Positions 33,341 to 43,655 of a stretch of DNA of 64,000 nucleotides are shown in pieces. The stretch spans positions 248,001 to 312,000 of the forward strand of contig CAVOHV010000015.1 in assembly GCA_963695805.1 (NCBI GenBank), given 5' to 3'. How positions within the stretch are numbered: the stretch's first letter is position 1; every line of letters starts with the position of its first letter. A program made the translations under genes and the position numbers. Below the pieces are notes generated by a model. It did no database searches. It saw nothing but the letters and a program-made list of their open reading frames with translations, and was not told where the DNA came from. The stretch is from DASUPK01 sp963695805 (GTDB lineage: Bacteria > Actinomycetota > Thermoleophilia > Solirubrobacterales > 70-9).

Positions 33341-33937
33341 CTAGAAGCCCGGGTAGTACTTGCCGGTGAAGCCGAGCGGCTTGCGCTTCTGCTTCCGCCA
33401 GCGGGGGCCTGAGCCCTGGTTCCAGCGGTCGCCGCCGGTGGAGGTGTCGAAGCGCTTGCCCGCGATCACCATGTAGGCATGGCTGGCATTGCCGTACACC
33501 GTGATCCAGCGGCCCTTTCCGGCAGCGCCCCAGCTCGTCGCCAGGCCGCCGGATGTCATCGGGCTCGCCAGCAGCCCTGCAGCGTGCAGGACATAGCTCA
33601 CGGCGCCTGAGCAGTCGTAGCCGGAGGCGAAGAAGCTTCTGTGGCCACCGCCCCAGACATAGGGGAGGGTGTGAATCGCGTTGGCCGCGGCGATGGCGGT
33701 CTGGATCTGCGCCGGCGCGTCCGCGGGGGCGACGGCAGTGCCGTCCTTGCGGATCGTCGCCTTCCCTGGGGGCCCAACAGGGGCGGGAGTGGTCGTGGTA
33801 GGCGTGGTCGTCGTGGTGCTGCCGGGCGGGCCGGACCCGCCGGTCTGTGCAGACGCCGGAACGGCGATCGCAAGTACGAACAGAGTTGTGATCCCCGCCA
33901 CTGCGAGGCGACGCCTACAGCTAAGTGTGTCTCGCAT
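33341..33937 (-). CDS. Secreted NlpC/P60-like cell-wall hydrolase, copy 1
   Basis: 198 residues: a signal peptide (to about ASAQ), a Thr/Pro-rich linker, then a compact NlpC/P60-type domain with the catalytic Cys in SGYDCSGAVSYVLHAAG and the His in ASHAYMVIAGKRFD. YVWGGGH just before is also typical. These enzymes cut peptidoglycan peptides. ATG 33937 has AAGGAG nine bases up. A c-di-AMP riboswitch lies directly upstream. First of three tandem paralogues. Confidence 0.85.
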   Translation of the reverse strand: MRDTLSCRRRLAVAGITTLFVLAIAVPASAQTGGSGPPGSTTTTTPTTTTPAPVGPPGKATIRKDGTAVAPADAPAQIQTAIAAANAIHTLPYVWGGGHRSFFASGYDCSGAVSYVLHAAGLLASPMTSGGLATSWGAAGKGRWITVYGNASHAYMVIAGKRFDTSTGGDRWNQGSGPRWRKQKRKPLGFTGKYYPGF

Positions 33938-33952
33938 CCAACAGTTCTCCTT

Positions 33953-34095
33953 TGTCGGCCTGCGGGGTTAGCTGTCGGGCTAGCGCTGAAGGAGCCTGCG
34001 CCCCCACCCTCGGTTCCGGTGGGTTCGCCCCAGTATTTGGTTCCCCCGCTCCCATCGCCACGTGGTGATGGGACTCGGCGTAACTGGCGCGGGAC
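33953..34095 (-). promoter_or_regulatory. Cyclic-di-AMP riboswitch (ydaO/yuaA class), copy 1
   Basis: Read on the minus strand the stretch contains, in order, GCCGAGTCCCATC, GAGCGGGGGAACCAA, TGGGGCGAACCCACCGG, GGCTCCTTCAGCGC and CGACAGCTAACCCCGCAGGC, which are the conserved blocks of ydaO riboswitches. It ends just before the ribosome site of the NlpC/P60-like gene. In actinomycetes this class normally switches off cell-wall hydrolase genes when c-di-AMP is high. Confidence 0.88.
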
Positions 34096-34202
34096 CTTAC
34101 CAAACGTGAAAGAACCATTGCGATCGACAACCGTTTGTTAGTGATTACCCGCACGAACTCGGGATTCGACGCCCGCCCCGCGCCCCCTTCCACCCAGGCG
34201 TG

Positions 34203-34235
34203 GCGACGCGGCCCGGGGAGAGCGGGCCGCGTCGC
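34203..34235. terminator. Strong hairpin after NlpC/P60-like copy 2
   Basis: A perfect 12-bp stem, GCGACGCGGCCC (34203-34214) and GGGCCGCGTCGC (34224-34235), lies 46 bases beyond the stop codon of the minus-strand gene. No T-run follows. It separates copy 2 from the promoter and riboswitch of copy 1. Confidence 0.65.
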
Positions 34236-34280
34236 GCACTGGTATGGGAGGAGAGAGGCCTCCCAACCGCCCTCAGGCGG

Positions 34281-34904
34281 CTAGAAGCCGGGGAAGAAGC
34301 GGACGGAGTAGCCGGTACCCGTCCGCATGCTCGCCCGCCACCGCGGACCGGAGCCCTGGTTGAGGGACTCGCCGACCGCGGAGGTGTCGAACCGCAGGCC
34401 CGCGACCGTCATCCAGGCGTGACTGCGGTTGGCGTAGACGGTGATCCATGATCCGGTGCCCGGTGCTCCCCAGGCCATCAGCGGACCGGAGGGGAGGGGG
34501 CTCCTGAGCAGTCCGGCGGCGTGCAGCACGTAGCTGACGGCGCCGGAGCAGTCGTAGCCCTTCGACTTGAAGCGGCGATGGCCGCCACCCCAGGTGTAGG
34601 GCCTGGTGTGGATCCTGTTGCCGGCCTTGATCGCCTTGCGAACCTGACGCGGCGCGTCCGCCGGCGGCAGCGCCGTGCCGTCCGGCTGCAGCTGGGCGGT
34701 GGTGCCCGGGACAGTCGGAGTCGTAGCTGGGGTGGTTGTGGTCGTCCCGCCGGGGGGCGCCGCCCCACCGGTCTGGGCCATCGCCGGCACTGCGCCCGCG
34801 AGCGAAGCGACCAACAGCAGCCCTGCCACCAACATGCGACGGGTCGCGCCTCGCGGCGCGCCCTCGCACCTACTACTGCTTCTGCTGTGTGTGTCTGACC
34901 GCAA
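34281..34904 (-). CDS. Secreted NlpC/P60-like cell-wall hydrolase, copy 2
   Basis: 207 residues from TTG 34904, which has AAGGAG six bases upstream. Signal peptide around MLVAGLLLVASLAGAVPAMAQ, Thr/Pro linker, then YTWGGGHRRF, GYDCSGAVSYVLHAAG (Cys) and RSHAWMTVAGLRFD (His). Closely related to copy 1 over the whole catalytic domain. Preceded by its own c-di-AMP riboswitch. Confidence 0.85.
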   Translation of the reverse strand: MRSDTHSRSSSRCEGAPRGATRRMLVAGLLLVASLAGAVPAMAQTGGAAPPGGTTTTTPATTPTVPGTTAQLQPDGTALPPADAPRQVRKAIKAGNRIHTRPYTWGGGHRRFKSKGYDCSGAVSYVLHAAGLLRSPLPSGPLMAWGAPGTGSWITVYANRSHAWMTVAGLRFDTSAVGESLNQGSGPRWRASMRTGTGYSVRFFPGF

Positions 34905-34914
34905 ACCGTTCTCC

Positions 34915-35050
34915 TTCGTAGGCCTACGGGGTTAGCTGACGGGCTGGCGCTGAAAGAGCCTGCGCTTCCACCACTCCGGTGGATTCGCCCCAACTGCTTT
35001 GGTTCCCCCGTTCTCGTCCCGCACTGGTGGGGACGAGATTCGGCGTTTGA
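34915..35050 (-). promoter_or_regulatory. Cyclic-di-AMP riboswitch (ydaO/yuaA class), copy 2
   Basis: On the minus strand: CGCCGAATCTCG, GAACGGGGGAACCAAA, TTGGGGCGAATCCACCGG, GCTCTTTCAGCGCCAG, CCCGTCAGCTAACCCCGTAG. The match to the ydaO pattern is as good as in copy 1. The 3' edge forms CGTAGGCCTACG, a 12-bp palindrome that abuts the ribosome site AAGGAG and could form the expression hairpin. Confidence 0.88.
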
Positions 35051-35081
35051 ACGCGCGGAACGCTAGCAAACGATCCGGAGC

Positions 35082-35099
35082 TGTGAGCAGCTGCTCACA
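35082..35099. promoter_or_regulatory. Perfect 18-bp palindrome upstream of riboswitch 2
   Basis: TGTGAGCAGCTGCTCACA lies between the stop of NlpC/P60-like copy 3 and riboswitch 2. It resembles a CRP-type site (TGTGA...TCACA) but the half-sites are eight bases apart, not six. It may be an operator for the copy 2 transcript or part of a terminator of copy 3. Confidence 0.4.
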
Positions 35100-35119
35100 A
35101 GAATCCCCGGAAGATGCGC

Positions 35120-35707
35120 TTAGAGGGCGTCCCAGTGGCGGATCGCGAACGCCGTCGGGGTCCGCAGGGTGAAGCGCCACCGCGGGCCGCGGCCCTGGTC
35201 GATCCACTCGCCGCGCGGTGAGGTGTCGTAGCGGAGGCCGGCGATGACCATGTAGGTGTGGGTCCGGTTGGCGTAGACGGTGATCCAGCTGCCCGGCCCG
35301 GGCGAGCCCCAGGCGGCGAGCTGGCCGGAGACCAGCGGTGAGCCGAGCACCCCGGCGGCGTGCAGCACATAGCTGACCGCGCCCGAGCAGTCGTAGCCCT
35401 TCGCCTTGAAGCTGCGATGCCCCCCGCCCCAGATGTAGGTCCTGCGGTGGATCTTGTTGGCGGCCTTGATCGCGCGCACCACGGGGTATGGAGCGCCGGC
35501 CGGGATGCTCGCTTTGCCACCGGGGAGGATCGTCGCGACGTTGGTCGGTGCCGGCGGCGCGCCCACCGGTGCGCCCGGGACGGGAGTCGTGGTGGTCGCG
35601 CCGGTGGTCGTCTGGCCCGCTGCCGGGCCGGCGGCGATCAGCGCGCCGGCGAGAAGCGCTCCTGCCAGCCCAAGCCGGCGGCCCTGGTGTGATGGGCGAG
35701 ACAGCAG
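35120..35707 (-). CDS. Secreted NlpC/P60-like cell-wall hydrolase, copy 3 (probable CTG start)
   Basis: About 195 residues. The catalytic part matches the other copies: YIWGGGHRSF, GYDCSGAVSYVLHAAG (Cys), RTHTYMVIAGLRYD (His). A start at GTG 35566 would remove the signal peptide. Reading further up in frame gives RRLGLAGALLAGALIAAGPA, a good signal peptide, but no ATG, GTG or TTG. CTG 35707 lies seven bases after GGAGGAGGG, so I take it as the start; ATT 35713 is too near. No riboswitch precedes this copy. Confidence 0.75.
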   Translation of the reverse strand: MLSRPSHQGRRLGLAGALLAGALIAAGPAAGQTTTGATTTTPVPGAPVGAPPAPTNVATILPGGKASIPAGAPYPVVRAIKAANKIHRRTYIWGGGHRSFKAKGYDCSGAVSYVLHAAGVLGSPLVSGQLAAWGSPGPGSWITVYANRTHTYMVIAGLRYDTSPRGEWIDQGRGPRWRFTLRTPTAFAIRHWDAL

Positions 35708-35836
35708 ATGAATCCCTCCTCCGGTCCCTTCCTCATCGGTTGGAACTGGGCTCCTCCTTGAGCGGAAGAACCTATCAGAGCAGGGGTTTTCTATGAGCGA
35801 GCCTTAACAAACCTCCGGTCGGATAGGTTGGAATCC

Positions 35837-36643
35837 GTGGATCTCGAGGGGAAGAGGTTGCTGCTCAGCGGAGCAACGGGAGGACTGGGGCGTGCCATCG
35901 CCGACGAGCTGGCCGGGCAGGGCGCCGTGCTCGTGCTCAGCTCCCGGAAGGGCGATCATCTCGACCAGCTCGCAGAGTCCCTTCCCGGAGGGGCCAAGAG
36001 GCACCTGGCGGTCGTCGCCGACCTCGCGGAGCCGGGGGCCGCGGAGGAGCTGGTGGAGCGGGCCGGCGAGCTCGACGGCCTCGTCGCCAACGCCGCCCTG
36101 CCCGCCAGCGGCCGGCTGGAGAGCTTCAGCTCGGAGGAGGTGCAGCGGGCGCTGCGGGTCAACTTCGAGTCCCCGATCCTGATGGCACGCGCCCTCAGCC
36201 CGAAACTGGCCGAGAAGGGGGAGGGCCACATCGTCTTCATCGCGTCGCTGGCCGGGAAGGTGGGATCGCCGCGGTCGTCCCTCTACAACGCGACCAAGTT
36301 CGGGCTGCGAGGCTTCGCCTTCGGCCTGCGCGAGGACCTGCACCCCCATGGGGTCGGCGTGTCGGTCGTCTCACCGGGGTTCGTTCGCGAGGCGGGGATG
36401 TTCCATGACGCCCGGTCGAAGCCTCCGCCCGGCCTGGGCACCACGACCCCGAAGAAGGTGGCCGAGGCGGTCGTGCGCGCCATCCGCAGCAACCGCAACG
36501 AGATCACGGTGGCGCCGATGCGACAGCGCCTCGTCGTCGAGTTCGGCTACCGCCATCCCGGGTTCGCGGCAGGGGTGCAGCGCCGCGGCGGTGCCGAGCA
36601 GATCGCCGAGGACTTGGCGGCCGGCCAGTCGGACAAGCGATAG
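35837..36643 (+). CDS. Short-chain dehydrogenase/reductase
   Basis: About 268 residues: the cofactor motif LLLSGATGGLGRAIADEL, the NAA-type strand LVANAALPASG, catalytic Ser in FIASLAGKVGSP and Tyr-Lys in SSLYNATKFGLRG. GTG 35837 is seven bases after TAGGTT, suggesting a leaderless mRNA. It stands alone, divergent from NlpC/P60-like copy 3. The substrate is unknown; the NATK form occurs in acyl/keto reductases. Confidence 0.85.
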   Translation: MDLEGKRLLLSGATGGLGRAIADELAGQGAVLVLSSRKGDHLDQLAESLPGGAKRHLAVVADLAEPGAAEELVERAGELDGLVANAALPASGRLESFSSEEVQRALRVNFESPILMARALSPKLAEKGEGHIVFIASLAGKVGSPRSSLYNATKFGLRGFAFGLREDLHPHGVGVSVVSPGFVREAGMFHDARSKPPPGLGTTTPKKVAEAVVRAIRSNRNEITVAPMRQRLVVEFGYRHPGFAAGVQRRGGAEQIAEDLAAGQSDKR

Positions 36644-36714
36644 GATCCTTCGCGCGTCAAGGACTGGCGTCGGTGCGACTAGGGACGCATCGCGGGACGA
36701 ACCAGGAGAGGAAC

Positions 36715-39012
36715 ATGCGGAAGCTGTTGCTGTTGTCGGTGGTTGCCGGATCGCTGCTGCTCGCGCCGAGCGCCAACGCGGCGATCACGGGTGTCTTTAA
36801 CGGTGATCTCACCTGCAGCACGGTGGGCCAGCAGCGCCAATGCGGCACCGATACGAGCAACGACGCGACCGGTGCCCGGAGCACAGCTGCCAGCTGGGAC
36901 GGGACTCCGATCGACGTCAAGGTCGCATTCCCGGCCGACCCCAGCCCGGCCACCGACGGCGACTACCCGCTGATCATCTGGGGCCACGGCTACGGCGGGT
37001 CGAAGAACGACATCTCCTTCGACGACATGAGCCGCTTCACCGACCGCGGCTATGCAGTCTTCGGCATGACCGCGCGCGGCTTCCATCAGTCCTGCGGGAA
37101 GCAGAATGCGATCACGGACGCCGGCGGTGCCTGCGACGACGCGGGTTGGATCCATCTGATGGACGACCGCTATGAGATCCGAGATGCCCAGTTCTTCGCC
37201 GGCGAGCTCGCCGACGAGGGTCTCGTCGACGGCCAGCGCGTCGGTGCCATGGGTAGCTCCTACGGAGGCGGTCTCTCCCTCCAGTTGGCCACTCTGAACG
37301 ACCGGACGATGCTGCCCGACGGCAGCCTGGTCCCGTGGACGAGCCCGGTGGACCACCATCCGATGCGGATCGCCGGCGCGGCCCCGAACGTGCCGTGGAG
37401 CGACCTCGCCTACTCGCTCGCACCGAACGGCGGCAAGCTCGACTACGTCGCCGATGCCCCCTACGCGGGACGGTCGGGGATCGAGAAGGAGTCCTTCCAG
37501 ACCGGCCTCTACCTGAGCGGTCAGATCGGCGGAGCCTACTGCGGACAGACTCCGCTCTATCCGGCGCCTTGCGCCGATTTCCAGTCCGACATCACTCAAT
37601 GGAAGAACCGGATCGACCAGGGCGAGCCCTACGACGGCGATCCCCTCATGACGAACCTCCTCGACGAGATCAAGGCGCATCACTCTGCGTACTACATCGA
37701 CCACTCGACGTCGCCCGCGCCGCTTTTGATCTCCAACGGCTTCACTGACGACCTCTTCCCGGCCGACGAGGCGATCGCCTACTACAACCGGATCCGTTCG
37801 CAGCACCCGAACGCCCCGATCTCGCTGTTGTTCGGCGACTTCGGCCACATGCGGGCGAACAACAAGGCCGAGGACATCGCCGCGCTCACGGCGGCGACTG
37901 ACGCCTGGCTCGACTTCTACGTCAAGGGCACGGGCTCACAGCCCTTCCAGGGCGCGACCACGTTCGCGCTGACGTGCCCCGATTCGACGCCATCGGGAGG
38001 ACCGTTCCAGGCTGGCAGCTGGGCGGGTCTCGAGAAGGGTGTGGTGCGCTTCCGCGACTCGGGCACGAAGACGATCTCGGCCGGTGGCGGATCGGCAAGT
38101 GTCGACACCACGTTCGATCCTGTCAGCGGGGACGGCGCCTGCGCCACTGCCTCGGGGAGCGACCTCCCCGGCGTGGCGACCTACCGCCTTCCGGCGGCCG
38201 CAGGCAGCGGCTACACGCTGATGGGATCGCCCACCGTGCTCGCGACGATCAACTCGCCCGTCGCCAATTCCGAGCTCGCCGCCAGGCTGCTCGATGTTGC
38301 GCCCGACGGTACTGAGACCCTCGTTGATCGCCAGCTCTACCGGCCGCAGGTCGGGACCGCGCGGCAGGTCTTCCAGCTCCATCCGTCCGGTCACCTGTTC
38401 GCCGCGGGCCACGTCGCCAAGCTCGAGCTGCTCCCGAAGGACGCAGGCGGCGGCGCGCTGAACAGCTATGGCCGCCCAGCGAACGGCCAGGGCGACATCA
38501 CGGTCTCGAATCTCGACCTCCGCCTGCCCGTGCTCGAGGGCCCGGGCGCGGCAGGAGGACAGGTCGTCGCAGCGCCCGCACTGCCGCTGCCTTGCGGCAG
38601 GGCGATCGCCACTCAGTACTCGTCCACGGACTATGTCCGCGCCACGCTCGGCACGGGCAAACTGAAGCGGAAGGGGAAGAGCGTCAAGGTGCCTGTCGAC
38701 GCGGCCCCGAGCGGGGACGCCTGCAAGGTTCAGGTCAGGCTGCTCAGCAAGAAGCCGAAGCAGAAGAAGCACAAGCACTCTGCGGATTCGGCCAAGAAGA
38801 AGAACAAGAAGGTCCTCGGCAAGGGCACCGGGACCATCGCGGCCGGACAGAGCGGGACCGTGAAGGTGAAACTCACCAAGAACGGCAGCCGGAGCTTGGG
38901 CAAGAAGGTCAGGGTCGAGGTCACCACGGTCGACTCGACCGGGAACACGGTGAACAACGGCCAGGCGACGGTCGGCGGCAAGAAGGCGAAGAACAAGAAG
39001 CACAAGCGCTAG
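36715..39012 (+). CDS. Secreted S15/CocE-like alpha/beta hydrolase with Lys-rich tail
   Basis: 765 residues from ATG 36715 (GGAGAGGAAC before it). Signal peptide to about NANA; alpha/beta-hydrolase core with LIIWGHGYGGSKND, nucleophile Ser in GAMGSSYGGGLSLQ, Asp in LISNGFTDDLFPAD and His in FGDFGHMRA; then a jelly-roll domain (about 420-620) as in X-Pro dipeptidyl peptidases and cocaine esterases. The last 140 residues form a further beta domain with clusters of lysine (KKPKQKKHKH and KKNKK). The tail may bind wall polymers; this is inference. Substrate unknown. Confidence 0.8.
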   Translation: MRKLLLLSVVAGSLLLAPSANAAITGVFNGDLTCSTVGQQRQCGTDTSNDATGARSTAASWDGTPIDVKVAFPADPSPATDGDYPLIIWGHGYGGSKNDISFDDMSRFTDRGYAVFGMTARGFHQSCGKQNAITDAGGACDDAGWIHLMDDRYEIRDAQFFAGELADEGLVDGQRVGAMGSSYGGGLSLQLATLNDRTMLPDGSLVPWTSPVDHHPMRIAGAAPNVPWSDLAYSLAPNGGKLDYVADAPYAGRSGIEKESFQTGLYLSGQIGGAYCGQTPLYPAPCADFQSDITQWKNRIDQGEPYDGDPLMTNLLDEIKAHHSAYYIDHSTSPAPLLISNGFTDDLFPADEAIAYYNRIRSQHPNAPISLLFGDFGHMRANNKAEDIAALTAATDAWLDFYVKGTGSQPFQGATTFALTCPDSTPSGGPFQAGSWAGLEKGVVRFRDSGTKTISAGGGSASVDTTFDPVSGDGACATASGSDLPGVATYRLPAAAGSGYTLMGSPTVLATINSPVANSELAARLLDVAPDGTETLVDRQLYRPQVGTARQVFQLHPSGHLFAAGHVAKLELLPKDAGGGALNSYGRPANGQGDITVSNLDLRLPVLEGPGAAGGQVVAAPALPLPCGRAIATQYSSTDYVRATLGTGKLKRKGKSVKVPVDAAPSGDACKVQVRLLSKKPKQKKHKHSADSAKKKNKKVLGKGTGTIAAGQSGTVKVKLTKNGSRSLGKKVRVEVTTVDSTGNTVNNGQATVGGKKAKNKKHKR

Positions 39013-39078
39013 CGACGTCCTGCTCCAGCGCAACCGCGGGGTTTCCAGCCGGCGGAGGGCCGGGAATAGACTGAGTTT

Positions 39079-41892
<2,814 letters not shown>

Positions 41893-41895
41893 GAC

Positions 41896-42705
41896 GTGGT
41901 CGAGCGAACCGGGGAGGTCGCCGGGCTCACGACCCATTGGCGCGAGGCTCCTGGCGAGGGCCGCCCGCCCATCCTCTACCTCCACGGCGTGCCGACGGCG
42001 TCCTGGGAGTGGCTCCCATTCCTGGAGCGAATCGGCGGGGTCGCTCCCGATCTACCCGGCTTCGGCCGCTCGGCGAAGCCCGAGGACTTCGACTATTCGA
42101 TCGAGGGCTATCAGCCGTGGCTCGAGGCGTTCATCGACTCGGTCGGCCTCGACCGGTTCTCACTCGTCGTCAACGACTGGGGCGGTGGTCTCGGCCTCGC
42201 TCTGGCGCAGCGCATCCCGGACCGACTCGAGCGGCTCGTCATCCATACCTCGGTTCCGCTTCTTCCCGGCTACCGCTGGCACTGGGTCGCGCGCGTCTGG
42301 CGAACGCCGGGGCTCGGCGAGCTGTTCATGGCGACCTCGAGCAAGGGGGCCTTCCGGCAGCTGACGCGCCTCTCGAACGTCAGTCCCGGTCCCCTGCCCG
42401 ATTCGTTCACCGATCGCATCTGGAGTAACTTCGACCGCGGTAGCCGCCGCGCGATTCTCCGTCTCTACCGAGCATCGCCGTCCAAAGTCCTGGCCGGCGC
42501 CGGTGAGCACCTCGGCGATCTGAGCTGCCCCACGCTCATCCTCTGGCCGACCGAGGATCCCTATCTGGGGCGCGAATGGGGGCCGCGCCACGCAGAGGCC
42601 ATCGGCGAGAACGCCACTCTCGAGATGATCGAGCGCGCGGGACATTGGCCCTGGCTCGACCGTCCCGACGTGATCGAGAAGACAGAGGCTTTCCTCGCGG
42701 ACTAG
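41896..42705 (+). CDS. Haloalkane-dehalogenase/epoxide-hydrolase-like alpha/beta hydrolase
   Basis: 269 residues: oxyanion motif LYLHGVPTASWEW, nucleophile elbow VVNDWGGGLGLAL with Asp in place of Ser, acid in WPTEDPYLG and His in ERAGHWPWLD. The Asp nucleophile and DWGG are the hallmarks of dehalogenases and epoxide hydrolases, which form an alkyl-enzyme ester. GTG 41896 lies four bases past the aconitase stop, so it is probably co-transcribed. The natural substrate is unknown. Confidence 0.85.
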   Translation: MVERTGEVAGLTTHWREAPGEGRPPILYLHGVPTASWEWLPFLERIGGVAPDLPGFGRSAKPEDFDYSIEGYQPWLEAFIDSVGLDRFSLVVNDWGGGLGLALAQRIPDRLERLVIHTSVPLLPGYRWHWVARVWRTPGLGELFMATSSKGAFRQLTRLSNVSPGPLPDSFTDRIWSNFDRGSRRAILRLYRASPSKVLAGAGEHLGDLSCPTLILWPTEDPYLGREWGPRHAEAIGENATLEMIERAGHWPWLDRPDVIEKTEAFLAD

Positions 42706-42739
42706 CCAAAGCGGTGACCCCCATTTCCCCTATTTGAAG

Positions 42740-42902
42740 CCGAAGAAGAGCGGCGTGGCGGGGCCGCGGGAGGCAGGGGGTCCACACGGCCCGCGCCACG
42801 CCTGCGCGTCGGTAGCCAGGGAGGGATTTCCGACGCGATCGTCCCGGGAGGCGGGACTGGCCCCGGGACGAGCTTATGAAGGTAGTACCTCCTCCCGCCT
42901 CC
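42740..42902 (-). ncRNA. Candidate structured non-coding RNA
   Basis: A near-consensus promoter on the minus strand (TTGACA 42938-42933, 18 bases, GATAAT 42914-42909) points to a start near 42902. That base opens GGAGGCGGGA, which can pair with TCCCGCCTCC (42856-42847). A rival helix, GTCCCGG with CCGGGAC, uses the same region. Further hairpins follow: GCGTCGG with CCGACGC, and a 9-bp GGCGTGGCG/CGCCACGCC stem (42752-42802) extended by GGGCC pairs. No convincing reading frame exists. It lies tail-side of a hydrolase and DUF3817 gene. I do not recognise the class; the 3' end is a guess. Confidence 0.5.
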
Positions 42903-42908
42903 AGGCCG

Positions 42909-42938
42909 ATTATCTCTCGATTCGTCCGGCGGTGTCAA
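42909..42938 (-). promoter_or_regulatory. Consensus-like promoter of the candidate ncRNA
   Basis: TTGACA and GATAAT with 18-base spacing is the best sigma-70-type promoter in the window by eye. The TTGACA overlaps the stop codon (TGA) of the DUF3817 gene. No gene on this strand follows within reach. Confidence 0.6.
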
Positions 42939-43288
42939 CCATTTTTGTGAACAACCCCACCCGTGGCGATTCCCCAGCCGCGGCGCTCGATCAGCTCGAT
43001 TCCGATCACGGTTCCGAACGGCCCAATGGGGGTCAGCGTTGCGGCAAGCAGGGGCCAGGGCGCCTCACGTCGCATCACGGCCCAGAAGATCAGTCCAAGG
43101 AGACCGAGGTAGCCGAGGCCGTGCAGGAGCCCGAACAGCGATGTCTGGGAGTGGTACCCGGTCGCGATCCAGAAGAAGAGCAGCGCCGCGAACAGGGCTG
43201 ACTCGAACCAGGAGCCGATCTTCACCCACCTGAAGAGGGTGCCCGGGACGGGTTTCGGGAGGGGGTGCGCATGTTCGGCCGTGGCCAC
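42935..43288 (-). CDS. DUF3817 integral membrane protein
   Basis: 117 residues with three hydrophobic segments. FRWVKIGSWFESALFAALLF, LLHGLGYLGLLGLIFW and the final GTVIGIELIERR match the DUF3817 pattern. The GTG at 43288 stands six bases after TAGCTT, so the mRNA is probably leaderless. The role of the family is unknown; actinobacterial members are often near transport or stress genes. Confidence 0.85.
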   Translation of the reverse strand: MATAEHAHPLPKPVPGTLFRWVKIGSWFESALFAALLFFWIATGYHSQTSLFGLLHGLGYLGLLGLIFWAVMRREAPWPLLAATLTPIGPFGTVIGIELIERRGWGIATGGVVHKNG

Positions 43289-43398
43289 GGGCCCAAGCTA
43301 GCGCGTGCGTGACCTCGACCGAAGGTCCAAGTGGCGGCGGTCGATCTTTCGACCGCCGGTCCATGGTTTCGTTCCATTCGGGCGCGCAGAATGCCGCC

Positions 43399-43587
43399 AT
43401 GGACCAATTCAACGGAGAACGGAACTCCAGTGTGGGCATGAGAAGGCTCGTGCGGCTGCAGCGCTCGTATCGGTGCGCGAGCTGCGCCGCGGAACACCAC
43501 TCCTGGGCTCGACTCAGCTCCTGCCCGGACTGCGGCCATTCCCTCTCGATGGCCGTGATCAGACGGGCAGCGCTCACTCCGGTCTAG
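43399..43587 (+). CDS. Small zinc-ribbon protein
   Basis: 62 residues from ATG 43399 (CAGAAT six bases up, so possibly leaderless). Two Cys pairs, YRCASCAAEHHSW and SSCPDCGHSLSM, form a rubredoxin-like or zinc-ribbon knuckle. A shorter start at the internal ATG (MRRLVRLQRSYRC) is possible. Proteins of this kind may bind nucleic acid or a partner protein; no function is visible. Confidence 0.55.
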   Translation: MDQFNGERNSSVGMRRLVRLQRSYRCASCAAEHHSWARLSSCPDCGHSLSMAVIRRAALTPV

Positions 43588-43655
43588 ACGCGAGGGTGCG
43601 CCGTCAGGCGCAGCCCGTTTCGTGAGTCGGCCGTAGGGCTCGGCGGACGAGCCGG

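Noticed and set aside
35082..35099. Classical CRP site
   Set aside because: Half-sites are separated by eight bases, not six, so I list it only as a palindrome of unknown use.
42752..42802. The GGCGTGGCG/CGCCACGCC hairpin as a plain terminator between convergent genes
   Set aside because: It may act so, but a near-consensus promoter and further helices on one strand make a structured RNA the better description.
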